Positions 42,600 to 54,720 of a stretch of DNA of 64,000 bases are shown here, one piece after another. Positions within the stretch are counted from its first letter, which is position 1. The number at the start of each line of letters is the position of its first letter. Source of the DNA: Ashinkailepas kermadecensis (lineage: Eukaryota > Arthropoda > Thecostraca > Neolepadidae). A program made the translations under genes and the position numbers. The notes under the pieces are model-generated. The model did not search any database, was not told the origin of the DNA, and saw only the letters and a program-made list of their open reading frames with translations. The stretch spans positions 124,001-188,000 of the forward strand of contig JAOTOM010004744.1 of assembly GCA_034440615.1 (NCBI GenBank), given 5' to 3'.

Positions 42600-43430
42600 A
42601 ACAAGACATAGTTTCCGACATGACAACATGGTCAGGCCATCAGTTTCGCATCCGTACACACCTTATGCTGAAGTGTCTACGCCGTGCTTCAATAGCGGTC
42701 GGTGGAACAATGTCTTAAGCGAGCTTCCTCGCAGCTGTCTGCGGGAGCTATCTCGAACAGCTCGTTTGCATGGATGCAGCCTTTTCCGAGATGTAATTTT
42801 TCCACCTGTACCAGATCGGCTCATGGTAGACGTGCTTGAGTTGAATACAGGTTTAGGTACCTGAGGCGGCCACCGCATTTCAGAGCACGCAAATCGGTCA
42901 ACGCTTTTGTCCATCTCTGTTGAATGGATTTCAAAAGGCGTATGTCCTGGCAGAATCCCGTGTTGCAAACATAGCAGCAGTAGCCAATTACTAGGCGAAC
43001 ATGCGTGTCGAACAAGCATCCCATAAACTCGTGACTTCTGCGAACAGTCGACTTGAGTAGATTCCGGTCAAGTCCCCCAACTTGCGAGTTGTCTCACGAA
43101 CGTGAAGATAACATTTTTGGGGTTAACCAGGACGCTCAAACCTAGATGAGAACCAACTGCAGATATCTTTCCGCCATTGAGCAAGTAATTCCAAACAGCT
43201 GGATCACGACAGCGCCAGCTACACCAAATGACGGCACGTTTCCGTCTGTTCGTGAACACCACGGACGCCTTGTTTGTGGCCAATGGTGAGCGTACTGCAG
43301 CAGGGTAAATTTTAAGGTCATGCACAAATATGTTATGATATGACAAGGTTGGGGCCATATTATTGATCAATGTCAGAAACGAAATAGGACCCATAACAGG
43401 TTTTTGGAACACTGCGTACACCCGTCGGCC
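42600..43430 (-). pseudogene. LINE reverse-transcriptase remnant
   Basis: Minus-strand frames give MGPISFLTLINNMAPTLSYH and NIFVHDLKIYPAAV, that is RT motif B to C with the FADD box mutated to FVHD. Then come VRLVIGYCCYVCNTGFCQDI and RLLKSIQQRWTKALTDLRAL with LNLYSTQARL. This is the thumb and post-RT region common to CR1-, Jockey- and RTE-type elements. It differs from both the family A and the family B LINEs here. Frames shift repeatedly and catalytic residues are lost. Confidence 0.6.
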
Positions 43431-43704
43431 TGCTCACATTCCTCTGATGCCAACACTCATGTCCAACCAAATAGAGCCTGCAATACCTAGGTTAGGCTAT
43501 ACTAACGTGGGATTCTTTTATGCCTTAATTAGTAGAAATTGTGTCATACGCAGCCTGGAAATGTATATGAAATGTGCTTACTTCATCATTAAGTAAACAA
43601 GAGGTACAGAAAGCTTTCCTGGTGACAAGTGACCTCTCCCATGCCACAATCTCTCCTCCCTATAGCAACAGAACATATCCATGCTTCAAAATTCCTATGA
43701 ACAA

Positions 43705-43845
43705 AACTGATCGGTGGTCGTACCGGTCACGGTGGTCGGTGGTAGTACAGGTGATGATTGTTGGTGGTCGTACAGGTCATGGCGGTTGTTGGTCGTACAG
43801 GTCATGGCGGTTGGTGGTCGTACAGGTCATGGTGGTTGAGTAGCA
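43705..43845. repeat. about 23-bp GGTCGTACAGGTCATG repeats
   Basis: Five to six imperfect units built on GGTGGTCGTACAGGTCATGG. Confidence 0.85.
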
Positions 43846-43941
43846 GTTGACGTTTAAAGCCACATGTTCCTGGACCAGTGACAGGATCTGACAAAAATGT
43901 CGAAACGGCACTTCAGCATTAAGATGTTGTCGCCCCGGTAG

Positions 43942-44104
43942 GTTGGTTGGTAATTGGTTTTACGACACGTCGACCGTTGAGTCATGTAGCGTCGCCAATC
44001 TCTCACGCCGATTGGTCGCGGGCGAAGAGTAGCGACAGGTGAGACTCGAACCCACAATCTTTCGATTGTGAGACGAGCATCTTACCCCTAGACCACTCGT
44101 CCCC
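43942..44104 (-). mobile_element. tRNA-derived SINE, copy 3
   Basis: Nearly identical to copy 2. It is flanked by the 14-bp duplication TGTCGCCCCGGTAG at 43928-43941 and 44105-44118, with a CCAA-type tail at the left end (CCAATTACCAACCAACC on the minus strand). It inserted at the start of another tRNA-like sequence (44105 onward). Confidence 0.93.
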
Positions 44105-44310
44105 TGTCGCCCCGGTAGCTCAGTCGGCTAGATCACTGGCCTGCACTGACCTCCCCTGTCCTGGCAAGGCAGGGTTCGAGTTGCTTCACGCGCTCGCATT
44201 TAGCTCCCGGATGAGAGGGTCAGTTGGCAGCTGGTCCGATAAGGCCGGGGACGTGCCACAGGTGCGGCCGTGTCGGTGCATTGATGGCACGTTAAACTCT
44301 CGGTCAAAAT
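44105..44310 (+). repeat. second tRNA-like SINE head, probable
   Basis: GGTAGCTCAGTCGGCTAGA is a good A-box arm and GGTTCGAGTTGC a good B box, but the spacing is enlarged and the stems do not close, so this is not a functional tRNA. The following sequence, ending with TGGCACGTTAAACTCTCGG near 44283-44301, looks like a SINE body. SINE copy 3 inserted at its 5' end. Confidence 0.5.
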
Positions 44311-46187
44311 TCTGCCATTGAACTGGAATCCATGGACCTGGTGGTGCGGCCAGGGTTGACAAACAAGCTCTGCTGGGCCATAGGACCCTGGTTCATAAAG
44401 CCATCCCAGCAATAATTCGGACTAAATGGGGGAAAAATATGTGGAAACTCAACATCAGAATCAACCAGCTGGAGAGCATGAGATAACAAGTTATAACTGC
44501 CCGTTTGCCACTGCTGGAAGGGTCGTTGACTGCAGTCAAGAGGTGTACAGTGTGTGTGCCATTTGAAAGACTCACTCAGTGACAGCAGGGCAGTGTCAAC
44601 CGCCAGGAAGAGGGAAAATTACTGTAACCAGTCCTATCCTGTCAGTCAGGTTCTGTTGTGAGTATAACATCCGTTATATTACCAGACCTGGGAAAAGTAG
44701 GTTTGTTTACACAATGTGTAAGGTTCAGTAAATTAAAACAGTCCAAAAAAACATTGATTTGTTGACAGAACATGGCCTGGGTTTGACATGTCCCATGTGC
44801 ATGGTTGGAGTTGTGCTTCCTAATCCTACATGTGGGGAGGAAAATGTGGTGGTAGTGAAATATGGAGAGGATATTTTTCTTCAACCCCGTGATAGCAGAA
44901 TCTGAGTTCGCACTTCTCAGTGAATCTTGAGCACTTTATTACATGAGAGTTAATTGTCAAACAGCATTTTTTTTCTTCATTTTTCCTCCATGAGAGGATA
45001 ATATTTTCAATACTAAACATCCAGGAACAACCTGCTTTCCCCCTCTGTCCAGGCATCACTCCATTTCCATTTCCTTGATGTCATATTATAGGTTTTGTTA
45101 AATATTGGAAAAATGTTAACAAATAATTGTCTCCACAAAAATCTCTTGGATTTCTTAATCTCCAAAGGGAGGATAGGATAGGTTCAGTTAGGTCATGCTA
45201 CATTTTTTTCTTCAAACATTGGTTTCTATGAGAAGTACCTAGCTCAGAGCCCCATTATGGTGTTATTTTGCACACCAACTGAAAAGTAAGCATTTGCACA
45301 GGAAATAAGTGATTCCATCATCTATGTCCTGGTCATAAACATTGGATTGCACAGACAAATTTAAATAATTCATAGAACACCTTAAAGTGCCTTGATTGAT
45401 TATTTTGGTTTAAGGGCACACCAACTACAAGGTCACTTGGCACCCTAAAAACAACATTTACCCATTACACTTCAGCATCCTGGGTATGTATTACATACCA
45501 CACCAAAAAACCAGGATTTTTGTGCTTGAAGGTATTCATGTGTCAAGTTTTACACACATTTTACTTTCATGAAACAAACAAATGGGCTAGGCTTGGTTAG
45601 GATATGTGGTAAATTTGTGCTTTAGCAAAGTTTTTGAATTCTTGGATATATATATATATATTTATATACATAATTATAATTAAACATTTCTGACTTTACC
45701 TTCTCAAAACTTTTCCAATTTAAAACCTAACCTAACATAAGCTAACCTAGCCTTACCTAGTTTTGAAGAAGAAAACTATGTTAAAAGCATGCAGCATTTC
45801 ATGAAAAATGTCTTCAATTTCTTTCCAAATTGGAAAAAAAAACTAACAAAGCCTCACCCCTTTGCTTGCTTCATGAAAAAAAACGTGTGCAAACCTTGCC
45901 TTGTGAATACTTGAAAGAACAATAATACCGGTTAGGTTAGGTTAGGCTTCTATAATTAGAAACATTTTGAAAAAGAAATGATACAAAATTTTCCAAACTT
46001 TTCTTTAAAGATTGTTTGTCATCATGTGCATGGTGGCTATGTTAGCTTAGGTTATGCTGGGATTTTCCCCCTTTTTAACAATATTTCCATGCTGTATTAC
46101 CCAAATCAAAGCACCTTTCTTGGTTTTATTTAACCTGCCAGTATATGCAAAGTGAACGAGTAGTCACATCATTTTCACCACATTAGG
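44311..46187. other. AT-rich intergenic DNA
   Basis: No coding sequence. It has short TAACCTAACC and GGTTAGGTTAGG blocks (45720-45760, 45939-45955) like the arthropod TTAGG telomere motif, and a small (AT)n run near 45645-45662. Confidence 0.45.
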
Positions 46188-48340
46188 TCATAAAGTGTTA
46201 AGGCTTAATAAGAGCCACAGGAGCCCATCTAGGTTAAGCCGATCTAGAAAAGATACTAGAAATGTACATAATCTCACCCCAATCAATCACTTATCTCAAG
46301 TTCCTGGGGAGCTATATATCCCAGCCTATCTAGCACCATTCACCTGATATTGCATAACACACTCAACAATTACAAACTCCTCCAATCATACCCATTGTGC
46401 TACCATAGGCAATATCATCAGTATCACATCCTGAAGTAAGGTGCCAAATCCACCACTAGGTACACCCTATATAAAGTTATAAAGCATTTAGACTTAATAA
46501 GTGACCCAAGGGCCCATCCAGTTAAGTCTGTAAATGGAAGATACCATAAGCCTGGTAAAAAGACCCACCCCAACCATCACCACATCCTGAAGAAACCATC
46601 AACCAATATCCCACACACCTATCAATGCCTATCTACCCTAGCTATCCAGCCGTATTCCCCTGATCCCTCTTCACACATGTGGATTGAATGCCTTACCAAT
46701 AATTTTCAAACTGCATCCATGCCTGCTTAAAGGGGTCTGTGTCATGCACACTTACTTAGCATAAATCTCACCCCATCCATCACAAATTAGAACTCAAAAA
46801 CAAGATTTTCCTGTCTAAAAAATTGTCCACCCTACTTTTAAATACATTCAATCAGAAACTCCCCACAACATCAGCAGGCAACCCATTCCACTGATCAACA
46901 ACTCTTTGACTGAAGACCTGCTGTCGTCTAACTGTCCTAGTCTAACCTGAATTTATGACCCCTATGAGATACTCTAAACTGAAGAGACCCATTCAAATTG
47001 ACCTGATCTAGTCATTTAACAATTTTGTACATTTCAATCATGTCCCCCTTGATATCCTATACTTGAATCAGTACATATCTAATGCCACAAGCCTTTCTCC
47101 ATATTCTATGTTACCTATTCCACTGATGAGTCTAGTTGCTTTGCACTGCACTCTTTCTAACACACACACACACACACACATATATAGATATATATATATA
47201 TATATATCTTTTTCTAGGTAGGGGCTCCATGCTTGTACAGCATATTCCAAGTGGGGTCACACATATGCTAAGTAGTTTTTTTCCTGACTTCCTTGCTCTT
47301 ATATATCACACTTCTATTAATGAGTTCCAGCATTCCAAGTGCCCTGTTCCTAGCTGAGATACATTGTTTTTCTGCTTTAAGGTCTTTTGAAACCAACACA
47401 CCTAAGTCCCTTTCCTCTTCAATAACATCCAGTTCCCTCCTTCGAATTGTAAATCTGAAAGTCTCACCTCCAGACCCCAGATGCATAACATTACACTCGT
47501 CATAGTTTAATATTTCTAGATTGATCACTACTGTTAGCCTACTTCTACATGCTTGATGTCATCAGCAAATTTGAACACTATTCCTCAGCCCTACCTCAAT
47601 GTTATTCATAAAGATGATAAAGAGAAGTGGCCCTAGAACAGAGCCCTGTGGTACTCCACACAGAACATCCTTCCAATCAGATTTACATCCATTTAACACT
47701 ACCCTTTGTTTCCTTACCCTCAACCATGCTTCAATCCAACCTAGAACTTTTCCAACAATCCCATGTTGCTGTAGTTGAATTAGCCTTCCAGGTGGAACTT
47801 TATCAAAAGCTTTGCTACAGTCCAAGTACAAAACATCCATCCTACTTTGATAGTCTACTTCTTTAGCAACATACTCTATGAACTCCAGTAGGTTAGTTAA
47901 ACAAGACCTTCAAGATAAAAATCCATGCTGAGTATCCCTTAAAAGGTTGTGCTATCAAGATTAATCTGAACATTCTATTTAACCAGATTTACTAGTACCT
48001 GGCAAACTATTGAGGTCAAACTGACTGGCCTATGGTTTCCTACACTTCATACTTCCCTTTTTGAAAATTGATACTACATTTGCATTTCTTCAATCTTCAG
48101 GTAGGTATACTTAGGGGAACTGCTAAAGCTTTAGCACACTCTACTAGGTAAGATCCAAACATGTATATCATCTGGTCCAGAACCTTCACTTGGTTATACT
48201 AAGCAACTGCTTTTCTACAGCTTCTGTAGTTATTGTAAGATCCTCCAGCCTATCACCTGCCATGGCATAACCTTCAATTGCTTCTATTGTACCAGAATTA
48301 TCTTTAGTAGACTGTAGGCATCCCACTGTTTGCATATAGC
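46188..48340 (-). mobile_element. CR1/L2 LINE family A, decayed copy
   Basis: The minus strand matches the intact element from about the RT N-terminus (AMAGDRLEDLTITTEAVEKQ) to the 3' end. Recognisable are LDCSKAFDKVPPGRLIQLQQ, GVPQGSVLGPLLFIIFMN, MHLGSGGETFRFTIRRRELD and the tail TCATAAAGTGTTAAGGC (plus strand) at 46189. Frames break several times. A CA/TA microsatellite (47159-47206) interrupts the C-terminal region, and about 318 bp of foreign or related tail sequence lies inside the 3' UTR (46408-46725). Confidence 0.88.
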
Positions 48341-48354
48341 TAACTTGGAGGCCA

Positions 48355-48790
48355 GACATAAAGACATAAAGACATAAAAGATCAGTGCAACTATGAGCCA
48401 CGAGGGCCCTTCTTGGTTGCACTCTGGACACTGAACCAGTTGCCCACCAAATCCGTTGATCAGCCATCCCTGAAATACCAAAAAGCAAGCCCTCTATTCT
48501 TATGATTGTCTACATTGTTTTTGAAGATGTTCAGTGTGCTGCTACTGACAATGGTTTCTGGCAGCTGGTTCTAGTGTTCTACTACCCTGTTGAAGAAAGC
48601 CGTTCTGAAAACCTTGTGCTGCTGTGATTAGCTTTAATTTTGAATTGATGACTTAATTGCATCATTTCTGTTAAATTCAAACATTTCCCTGAGATATCCC
48701 TGTTCCTGACAATGAACAAATTTAAAGACCTCGATGAGATCTCCTCTCAGCCTTCTATATCTAAGTGAAAGTGAGATAATACCGAGAAAA
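48355..48790 (-). mobile_element. CR1/L2 LINE family B, 3' fragment
   Basis: It begins at the left with GACATAAAGACATAAAGACA (the complement of TTTATGTC octamers) and matches 58595-59030. The minus-strand reading includes LRYRRLRGDLIEVFKFVHCQ and EQGYLREMFEFNRNDA. It is truncated near 48790. Confidence 0.8.
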
Positions 48791-49034
48791 CACGTGCGCT
48801 TACCCGATCTACGAGTATGGGAGTGAAATGTTACAAATGAGGATGGTCTGCCGCAATGGCTATCGAGTCTGCCGCATGTTTGCAGTGTGTAGGTCGCTGT
48901 TGCACTCCACCTACTTGTTGACGATGCGAAGCTATAGTTCTGAATGATGTCGTTAGGTGTCGATCTCGACCTGAATATGGGTGGGATTTTTGGCATCTTA
49001 GTGTTTGGGTCAGTATTTTGTTGTTGTACATGAG

Positions 49035-50830
49035 CCAGTAGCATAGCCAAGGAGGGGGGAGAAGTGGACAGCCGCACCCTTAAGGTTCGGAGGGGTCCTT
49101 CAGGCATTGATGCAGGGGTCCCTTACGGCCCCCTGGGCCGACGTGTAGAGTCCCTGGACCGATGAAACTGGACCGATGCAGGGGTCCCTTGACCCCTGGG
49201 CCCTGGCTGACGGAATGGGCCCCGGGCCGATGAAAATGTCCCCGAGTCAACGGAGAGTGTCCTCAGGAAGACTTTGAGGACCCTTGACTGGGCTAACGTG
49301 AAGGGCTTCTAGAGCGATGGAGGGGACCCCGGATGGTTGGATGGGCTCCGGGCTGACGGAAAGGGCTCGAGCCAATATGAAGGGGCCTCTCTTATGTGAA
49401 TCTATCATATCTTCAGCATGAAGGCCTAGCCTGTCGGCGGAGTCCAAGCCGAGAAAGGGCCCTTGACCTGGGTTCAAGCGTTTGAAAAGGGATCTCCGGC
49501 TTGCCGGAATTGGCCCTGGGTCATCAAAGAGGGCCCCTGAGACGACGGAGGGGGTCCTAATTGTCGGAGAGGACCTCGGGGCGTCATAAAGGGCCCTTGG
49601 GCCTACGGATGGGCCCAAGCCATAAAAGGGCCCCTGTCCTAATGGAGGGGGCCCAGCTGTTGAAAAAGAAGGATATTTTTTTTAGTTGAGGGATGATCAG
49701 GACCCCTAAGAGCTCAAGAGGACTAGTGAGTAGTGAGTGCCTGTCTCAGATCTTAAATGCCCCCGAGATAAGAGCTAGACTATTGAGGACTGTGGTGGGC
49801 TCCTAAGTACAGGAGAGGGCCCCGAGGGATATGGAGGATCCGTTGAGAATCTGACAGGACTGGACTGGGATTCTTCTTAGGTTGAGAGCGGCCCGTAATT
49901 GATGAAGAAAGTCTCCTGAGGTACCAACATCAAATCCCTGTTGAATTGCGACTGATGTGAGAAGAACCGAAGGCCAGCCTCAGAGCTAGAATGTTTTTGA
50001 AACCACAAGAGCTGTCGATAATTAGGAAGGGTCCTTAGCAATTTGAGAGGGCCCTTGGGGGATAAAAGAGCCCCATGAGAGCTGAGGAGAATCCCTAAGG
50101 ATAAGGATGGTTGTGCGGAATACTGGTGGCCAGCGGCAGAGCTAGAAAGCCCTTGAAGCTAGAAACACTGGGGTCAAGGACTGGGAAGGGCCCCTAACAG
50201 CTGAATAGGACCCATGACGGTTGAAAATGATCACTGAGTGTTAGAGAGGACTGAACCGGTATGCATAAGATGCTTGGAAGTCATCCCTATGAGAAGAACA
50301 TCCCACTGAGATCTAAAGGGAGTCCCTAAGGGCTTGTGATGGTTGTGAGGAATAGGTACTGAGAGCCAGTTTCAGAACTAGAATGCCCTTGATAGCCGTA
50401 AGACTGTCGAGGACTAGGGAGGTCTCCTGAGAGCTGGAGCGGACCGGACTGTGGCTTAGGAGAAATACTGAGCGATGAACACAGCCACATAAGAGCTGAG
50501 TAGGGTTCCGAGAGCTGGCGATATTTGCTAGAAATTGTGAAGCCTGTCTCGGAGCTGCAGAATTCCCCTGAAAGCTAGACAGGTTTGTCGAGGACTGGGA
50601 ATGGTCCATGCAAGTTGAAGAGGGCTCCAGAAGGATGAATAAATCCCCGGAGAACCAGAGAGAACTTGACTGGGATGTTCCTGAGAATTGGGATGGGCAC
50701 CTGAGGGATCGAGGCCCCATGAGAGCTGAGAGAGTTCTTGAGAACTGGCGATGGGTGCGAGGAATACTGAGGGCCAGCATCAGAGATAAGATATCCTTGG
50801 TAGCCATAAATGATGCGAAAGACCGGGAAG
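49035..50830. repeat. GC-rich degenerate tandem repeat region
   Basis: From CAGTAGCATAGCCAAGGAGG at 49035 onward, short blocks such as GGGCCCCTGA, GGGCCCTTGG and AGAGCTGAG recur about every 30-60 bp with heavy divergence. Open frames are incidental. The left end resembles a hAT terminus, but no matching right end was found. Confidence 0.6.
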
Positions 50831-51033
50831 GACACCCACCGTCACCTCATCGGCGGCGGCCACCCCTGTAGCCACGGCCACCCCAACGGCCACAGCCGTC
50901 CCAGTGGCCTGACCACAGCTGCTCCAGCAGCTACGGTCGCTCCAGCGATGACGAGACAGACGGCCCAGCGATAGCTGTGATGACAGCTGCTCCAGCGCAA
51001 CGGTGTCCGTTGCTTAGCTTTCGACCCGGGTGA

Positions 51034-51431
51034 CAGTAGCGCAACCAGGGGGGGGGGGGGGGCCAAGGGGCCATGGCCCCCCCCCCCCTAATTTTTTTGG
51101 GGGCCCGCGAAGCGGGCCCCTGGCTCCGAGTGGGCCACCATACTCAGAGCCCTGGCTAGGGGCCCGCGAAGCGGATCTGTGGCTCGAATCAGGGGCCCTT
51201 TGAACCAACTGAAAATCTGGGAGCCCGTTTTAACCAGGGCCCGCCTCGAACCGGGGCCCCTGATAAAGGAAAAGTGTTTCTATTTCTGCGAAGTTTTACA
51301 AACATAGGGGCCCGCTCAAAAGTAAGTGCATGTTTTCCGCATACTTTTTAAAAACATGAGGGGGGCCCGCTTGCGAGGGGGCCCGCTCTCCAACCCTGGC
51401 CCCCCGAATTGAAATCCTGGTTGCGCCACTG
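51034..51431 (-). mobile_element. hAT-type MITE, 398 bp, with 8-bp TSD
   Basis: Inverted relative of 18323-18723. The ends read CAGTAGCGCAACCAG and GGTTGCGCCACTG, and the flanking duplication CCGGGTGA is perfect at 51026-51033 and 51432-51439. The internal GGGCCCGCGAAGCGGGCCC hairpin is conserved. No coding capacity. Confidence 0.9.
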
Positions 51432-51920
51432 CCGGGTGACATAGGTTAAGCAAATGGAAGGAAACAATTGCAGGATGCTGTGTGTTGGGCATGCTGATCA
51501 GGCATGTTCCAAGTCCTTCTTTTGTCCCGAAATCTTGCACTTATTTTTCCCAACTGGTATTCATGCCTCATTTTGAGAAAGTATGGCGGTGTTGAAAAGG
51601 GGAAAGAATGTGGGCGCCACCCTTATCATGAACACCCTCCCTATTAAACTATGTCTGAAGGTAGCGGATAACAGAAAGAAGCAATTGTGTCCATGTAGAT
51701 GAGCACCCGTGTTTTTGCTTGAGCAAATAAACCTACGCCTTCATTAGATGTGTATTAATGTTCCTTTATTTTCCGTAATGTTTTTTTGGCTGCTGTCAGC
51801 AGCTAAATGGTTTGTTTTTCTTTATGGCCTTTAACGGAATGTTGGACCTTGAATGCAGGTCTCGCATTAGTCACGCCAGCGCGAAGTGCCTTATTTGCCC
51901 ACGTATTGAACTATCTCTTC

Positions 51921-51922
<2 letters not shown>

Positions 51923-51992
<70 letters not shown>
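51923..51992. repeat. (AT)n microsatellite
   Basis: About 35 AT units. Confidence 0.97.
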
Positions 51993-51997
<5 letters not shown>

Positions 51998-53113
51998 GAA
52001 ACATATAACAATATAACACCCGATTATAACACCCGAAAATATAACACCCAATTTTGGAACATGTACTGATACAAATAGGATGCAAAATAATAAAGCTGGA
52101 TTGTCATTTCTATTATCTTTTTTTGCATCCAATGGTATCCTAAGTTTTGTTCCCCGGAAATCACTTTTGTTGCTTGTGTATACCGTATATCACTAAAATG
52201 CATCACCGTACTGGGATATCATATTTTTAACGCTGTTCTGTCATACAAGTTTGTGGAAACTTTTGCTCTTCATGAGTACAATAACGTTCCGAGGTGCTTA
52301 AAAAAATAATATTCCCCAGATCCACGTCTGGTAGGCTATAAATAAGTTCACAAAACAGCACACAAAAATACCGCAAGCAAATCATTATGTTTGCATAATT
52401 ATCGTAATCTTGCAGTCGTCATTCTCCCACAATATCCCTGGAACCGCCTTTGCCGTTGTATTCCATTTGTCGTTCACTGTACAGCAGTCACATACACCTA
52501 GCCAGGTAGTACGACCAAAACATATTCAAACATTCATGCCAACCTGCTCGGAACTACTTCGATGTGGTCGATGTGCTCGTCCGCTTGGAAGCTGTCGGAA
52601 ATGTCTCTGGGTGCCTCCAAAAAACCCTGTTTTAAAACCGTTTCTGACAAAGATTACAAGCTCACATTGACGAATGGGATGTAAAAACATGGTATGGGAA
52701 GGATATCAAAATGTCAAGGCGCTGCTTATGCCAGCGAATAGTCCACCAAAAACCTCACGTTGGCTTAATCGGCCACGCCACCTATGTCTTTGGTTTTTCT
52801 ATGGGGCGGGGCCACAATGCTAGAGGTACTTGTCCACGACTTTCGGTTGTGAACTCACTAAGCAGTCGAGTGCGTGCAGACTCGAGACATTCTGAATCCT
52901 AACGGGCCGCCAAAATAACCTCTTACTGATGCTGAGGCGGTACACCAACCGACATTGATGCTCCAGTAGCTTATATTGCATGAGTGTATCGTTCAGCAGG
53001 CGAATATAGAAAGTGAAAGTGTATTTATATGCAAAATATAATAATTTGAGCCATCCTTTATTTGAGCTATTTGAAGTTCCTACAAATCTGACGGATATTT
53101 TTACTTAAAAACA
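51993..53113. other. AT-rich intergenic, nothing recognised
   Basis: Short open frames only. An ATAACACCC motif recurs two to three times near 52015-52050. Confidence 0.45.
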
Positions 53114-53350
53114 ATGCAACTAGGCTGGACTGTCGGCGAGGCAAAGACCTTGGGCGATAGATTCAGCGACTCGACTGTGTGGCAGCAGGAGTATCAAGCA
53201 CGGCCTGGCAATCGTGCACAGTCCATGGCCACTGGTCGGCCGACGGTATATCAACATCCGTCAGCCGCGGCAGACCACAGCAGATGGCAGCCGGCCGCCC
53301 AGACGACACGTGACATTCGGCAACAGATTTTCTCGAAAGCTATTGAATAA
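53114..53350 (+). CDS. small unrecognised ORF with adjacent AATAAA
   Basis: The ATG in AAAACAATG opens 78 codons (MQLGWTVGEAKTLGDR ... QQIFSKAIE). It is rich in Gln, Ala, Arg and Ser, with no domain seen. AATAAATAAA begins at the last codons and overlaps the stop, so a transcript ending here would have almost no 3' UTR. This could be a small gene, a terminal exon or chance. No upstream exon was found. Confidence 0.2.
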   Translation: MQLGWTVGEAKTLGDRFSDSTVWQQEYQARPGNRAQSMATGRPTVYQHPSAAADHSRWQPAAQTTRDIRQQIFSKAIE

Positions 53351-53553
53351 ATAAATGTGATGTCGATCTGCAGTGTGTGCAACGCTGGAACATTTCCATA
53401 ACTCGACGTCCCTGCGGCAAGGGCAGTCGTCGGTATTGTTCTCCGCACATCGATGTCCCGAAGGAGACCTTCAGCAGAGACCACGCGATTATATGTGTAC
53501 CAAGAGCAGGAGCGCAGCGACAAATTGCCATTGGCCAATAATTCAGTCATGAT

Positions 53554-54720
53554 CAGTGGCGTACCGAAGGAGGGGGGGCATTGGGGGAAGTTCCCCCCAC
53601 CCGAAGAGGTTGTGGGGCTCCCAAGAATCGCACCGGGCTTGGGAAAATTGCGCCGGGCTCCCTAAAAATCCCGCAAGGGATTTTTAAATTACCGGGGCAC
53701 CTGATAAAAACCGGGGCACCTAAAAATCACATTGGCCCGAAAAGTCGCGCAAGAGTCCCTGAAAATAACGCTGTGGACTACCAAAATCGCACCACGGCCC
53801 CCGAAAATCAAATTGTGGCCCAGAAAGTCGTTTCGAGGCTCCTAAAAATGGCACTGGGGCTCCAAAGGTGGGACCGGGGCCCCATAAAATACCGCTGGGG
53901 CTACCAAATAGTCCCGCCGGGCCCCCAAAAAGTATCGCCGGACCTCCCAATCACACTGGGTCCTGAAAAGATCGGGTCGGGCCCCCGTAATTAACGCTCG
54001 GGCCCAAGAAATCTCGCCGGGCCCCTATAATTGACGTTGGGGCACAGAAAGACGGGCCTGGCCCTTGAAAATCACGCTGGGGCCCAAAAGATCGGGCCGG
54101 TGCCCTCTGAAAATCGCTGGGCTCCCAAGAAGTCGGACGGGGGCACTGAGACTCATGCTGGGGGCCTCAAAAGTTCGCACCTGGGCACCTAAAAATCACA
54201 CAGGGGCTCAAAACAGTCGTGCCGGGGTTCATGAGAATTACGACGGGACCCCCAAAATGTCGGGCCAGGCCGTTGAAAACCACACTGAGCCAGGGGGTAC
54301 CAAAAAGTCGTTCCCGGTCCCTGAAAATCACGCTAGGGACTGGACAGGTCGCACCCCGGGGCCCAAAAAGTCTCATCGAGACCACCCAAAAATTGAAGTC
54401 GGGGAAACGAAAAGGCAACGACAGTCCGGACGTCGGAGATCACTCTGGGGTTCCAAAAATCGCTCCAAAACCCCCCGAACCGTGTGGCTCCCCAAAACGT
54501 ACTGATGTCTAAGACTCGCGCTAGGGATCCCAACAAATGACGACGGGGCCCAACAAATCGCACTTAGACCCAAAATGTCGCACCGCTGCCCTTAAAAATA
54601 ACAATGGGGGTCAAAAAGTCGCGCTGGAGCCCCACAAGTCACAGCTGGCTTCCCCAAAGTCAATTCTTACCCGGAATGTCACTCAGTGGCCACACAAATT
54701 ACGTCAAAGACCCCCCACCC
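53554..54720. repeat. GC-rich degenerate tandem repeat, about 30-bp units
   Basis: It starts with CAGTGGCGTACCGAAGGAGG. Repeating elements are GGGGCCCC followed by AAAAATCAC or AAAAGTCG at about 25-35 bp spacing. All frames are incidental. The left end resembles that of the block at 49035. Confidence 0.65.

Noticed and set aside
45720..45960. Telomere or subtelomere
   Set aside because: Only a few short TTAGG-like or TAACC-like units, too short and irregular for a telomeric tract.
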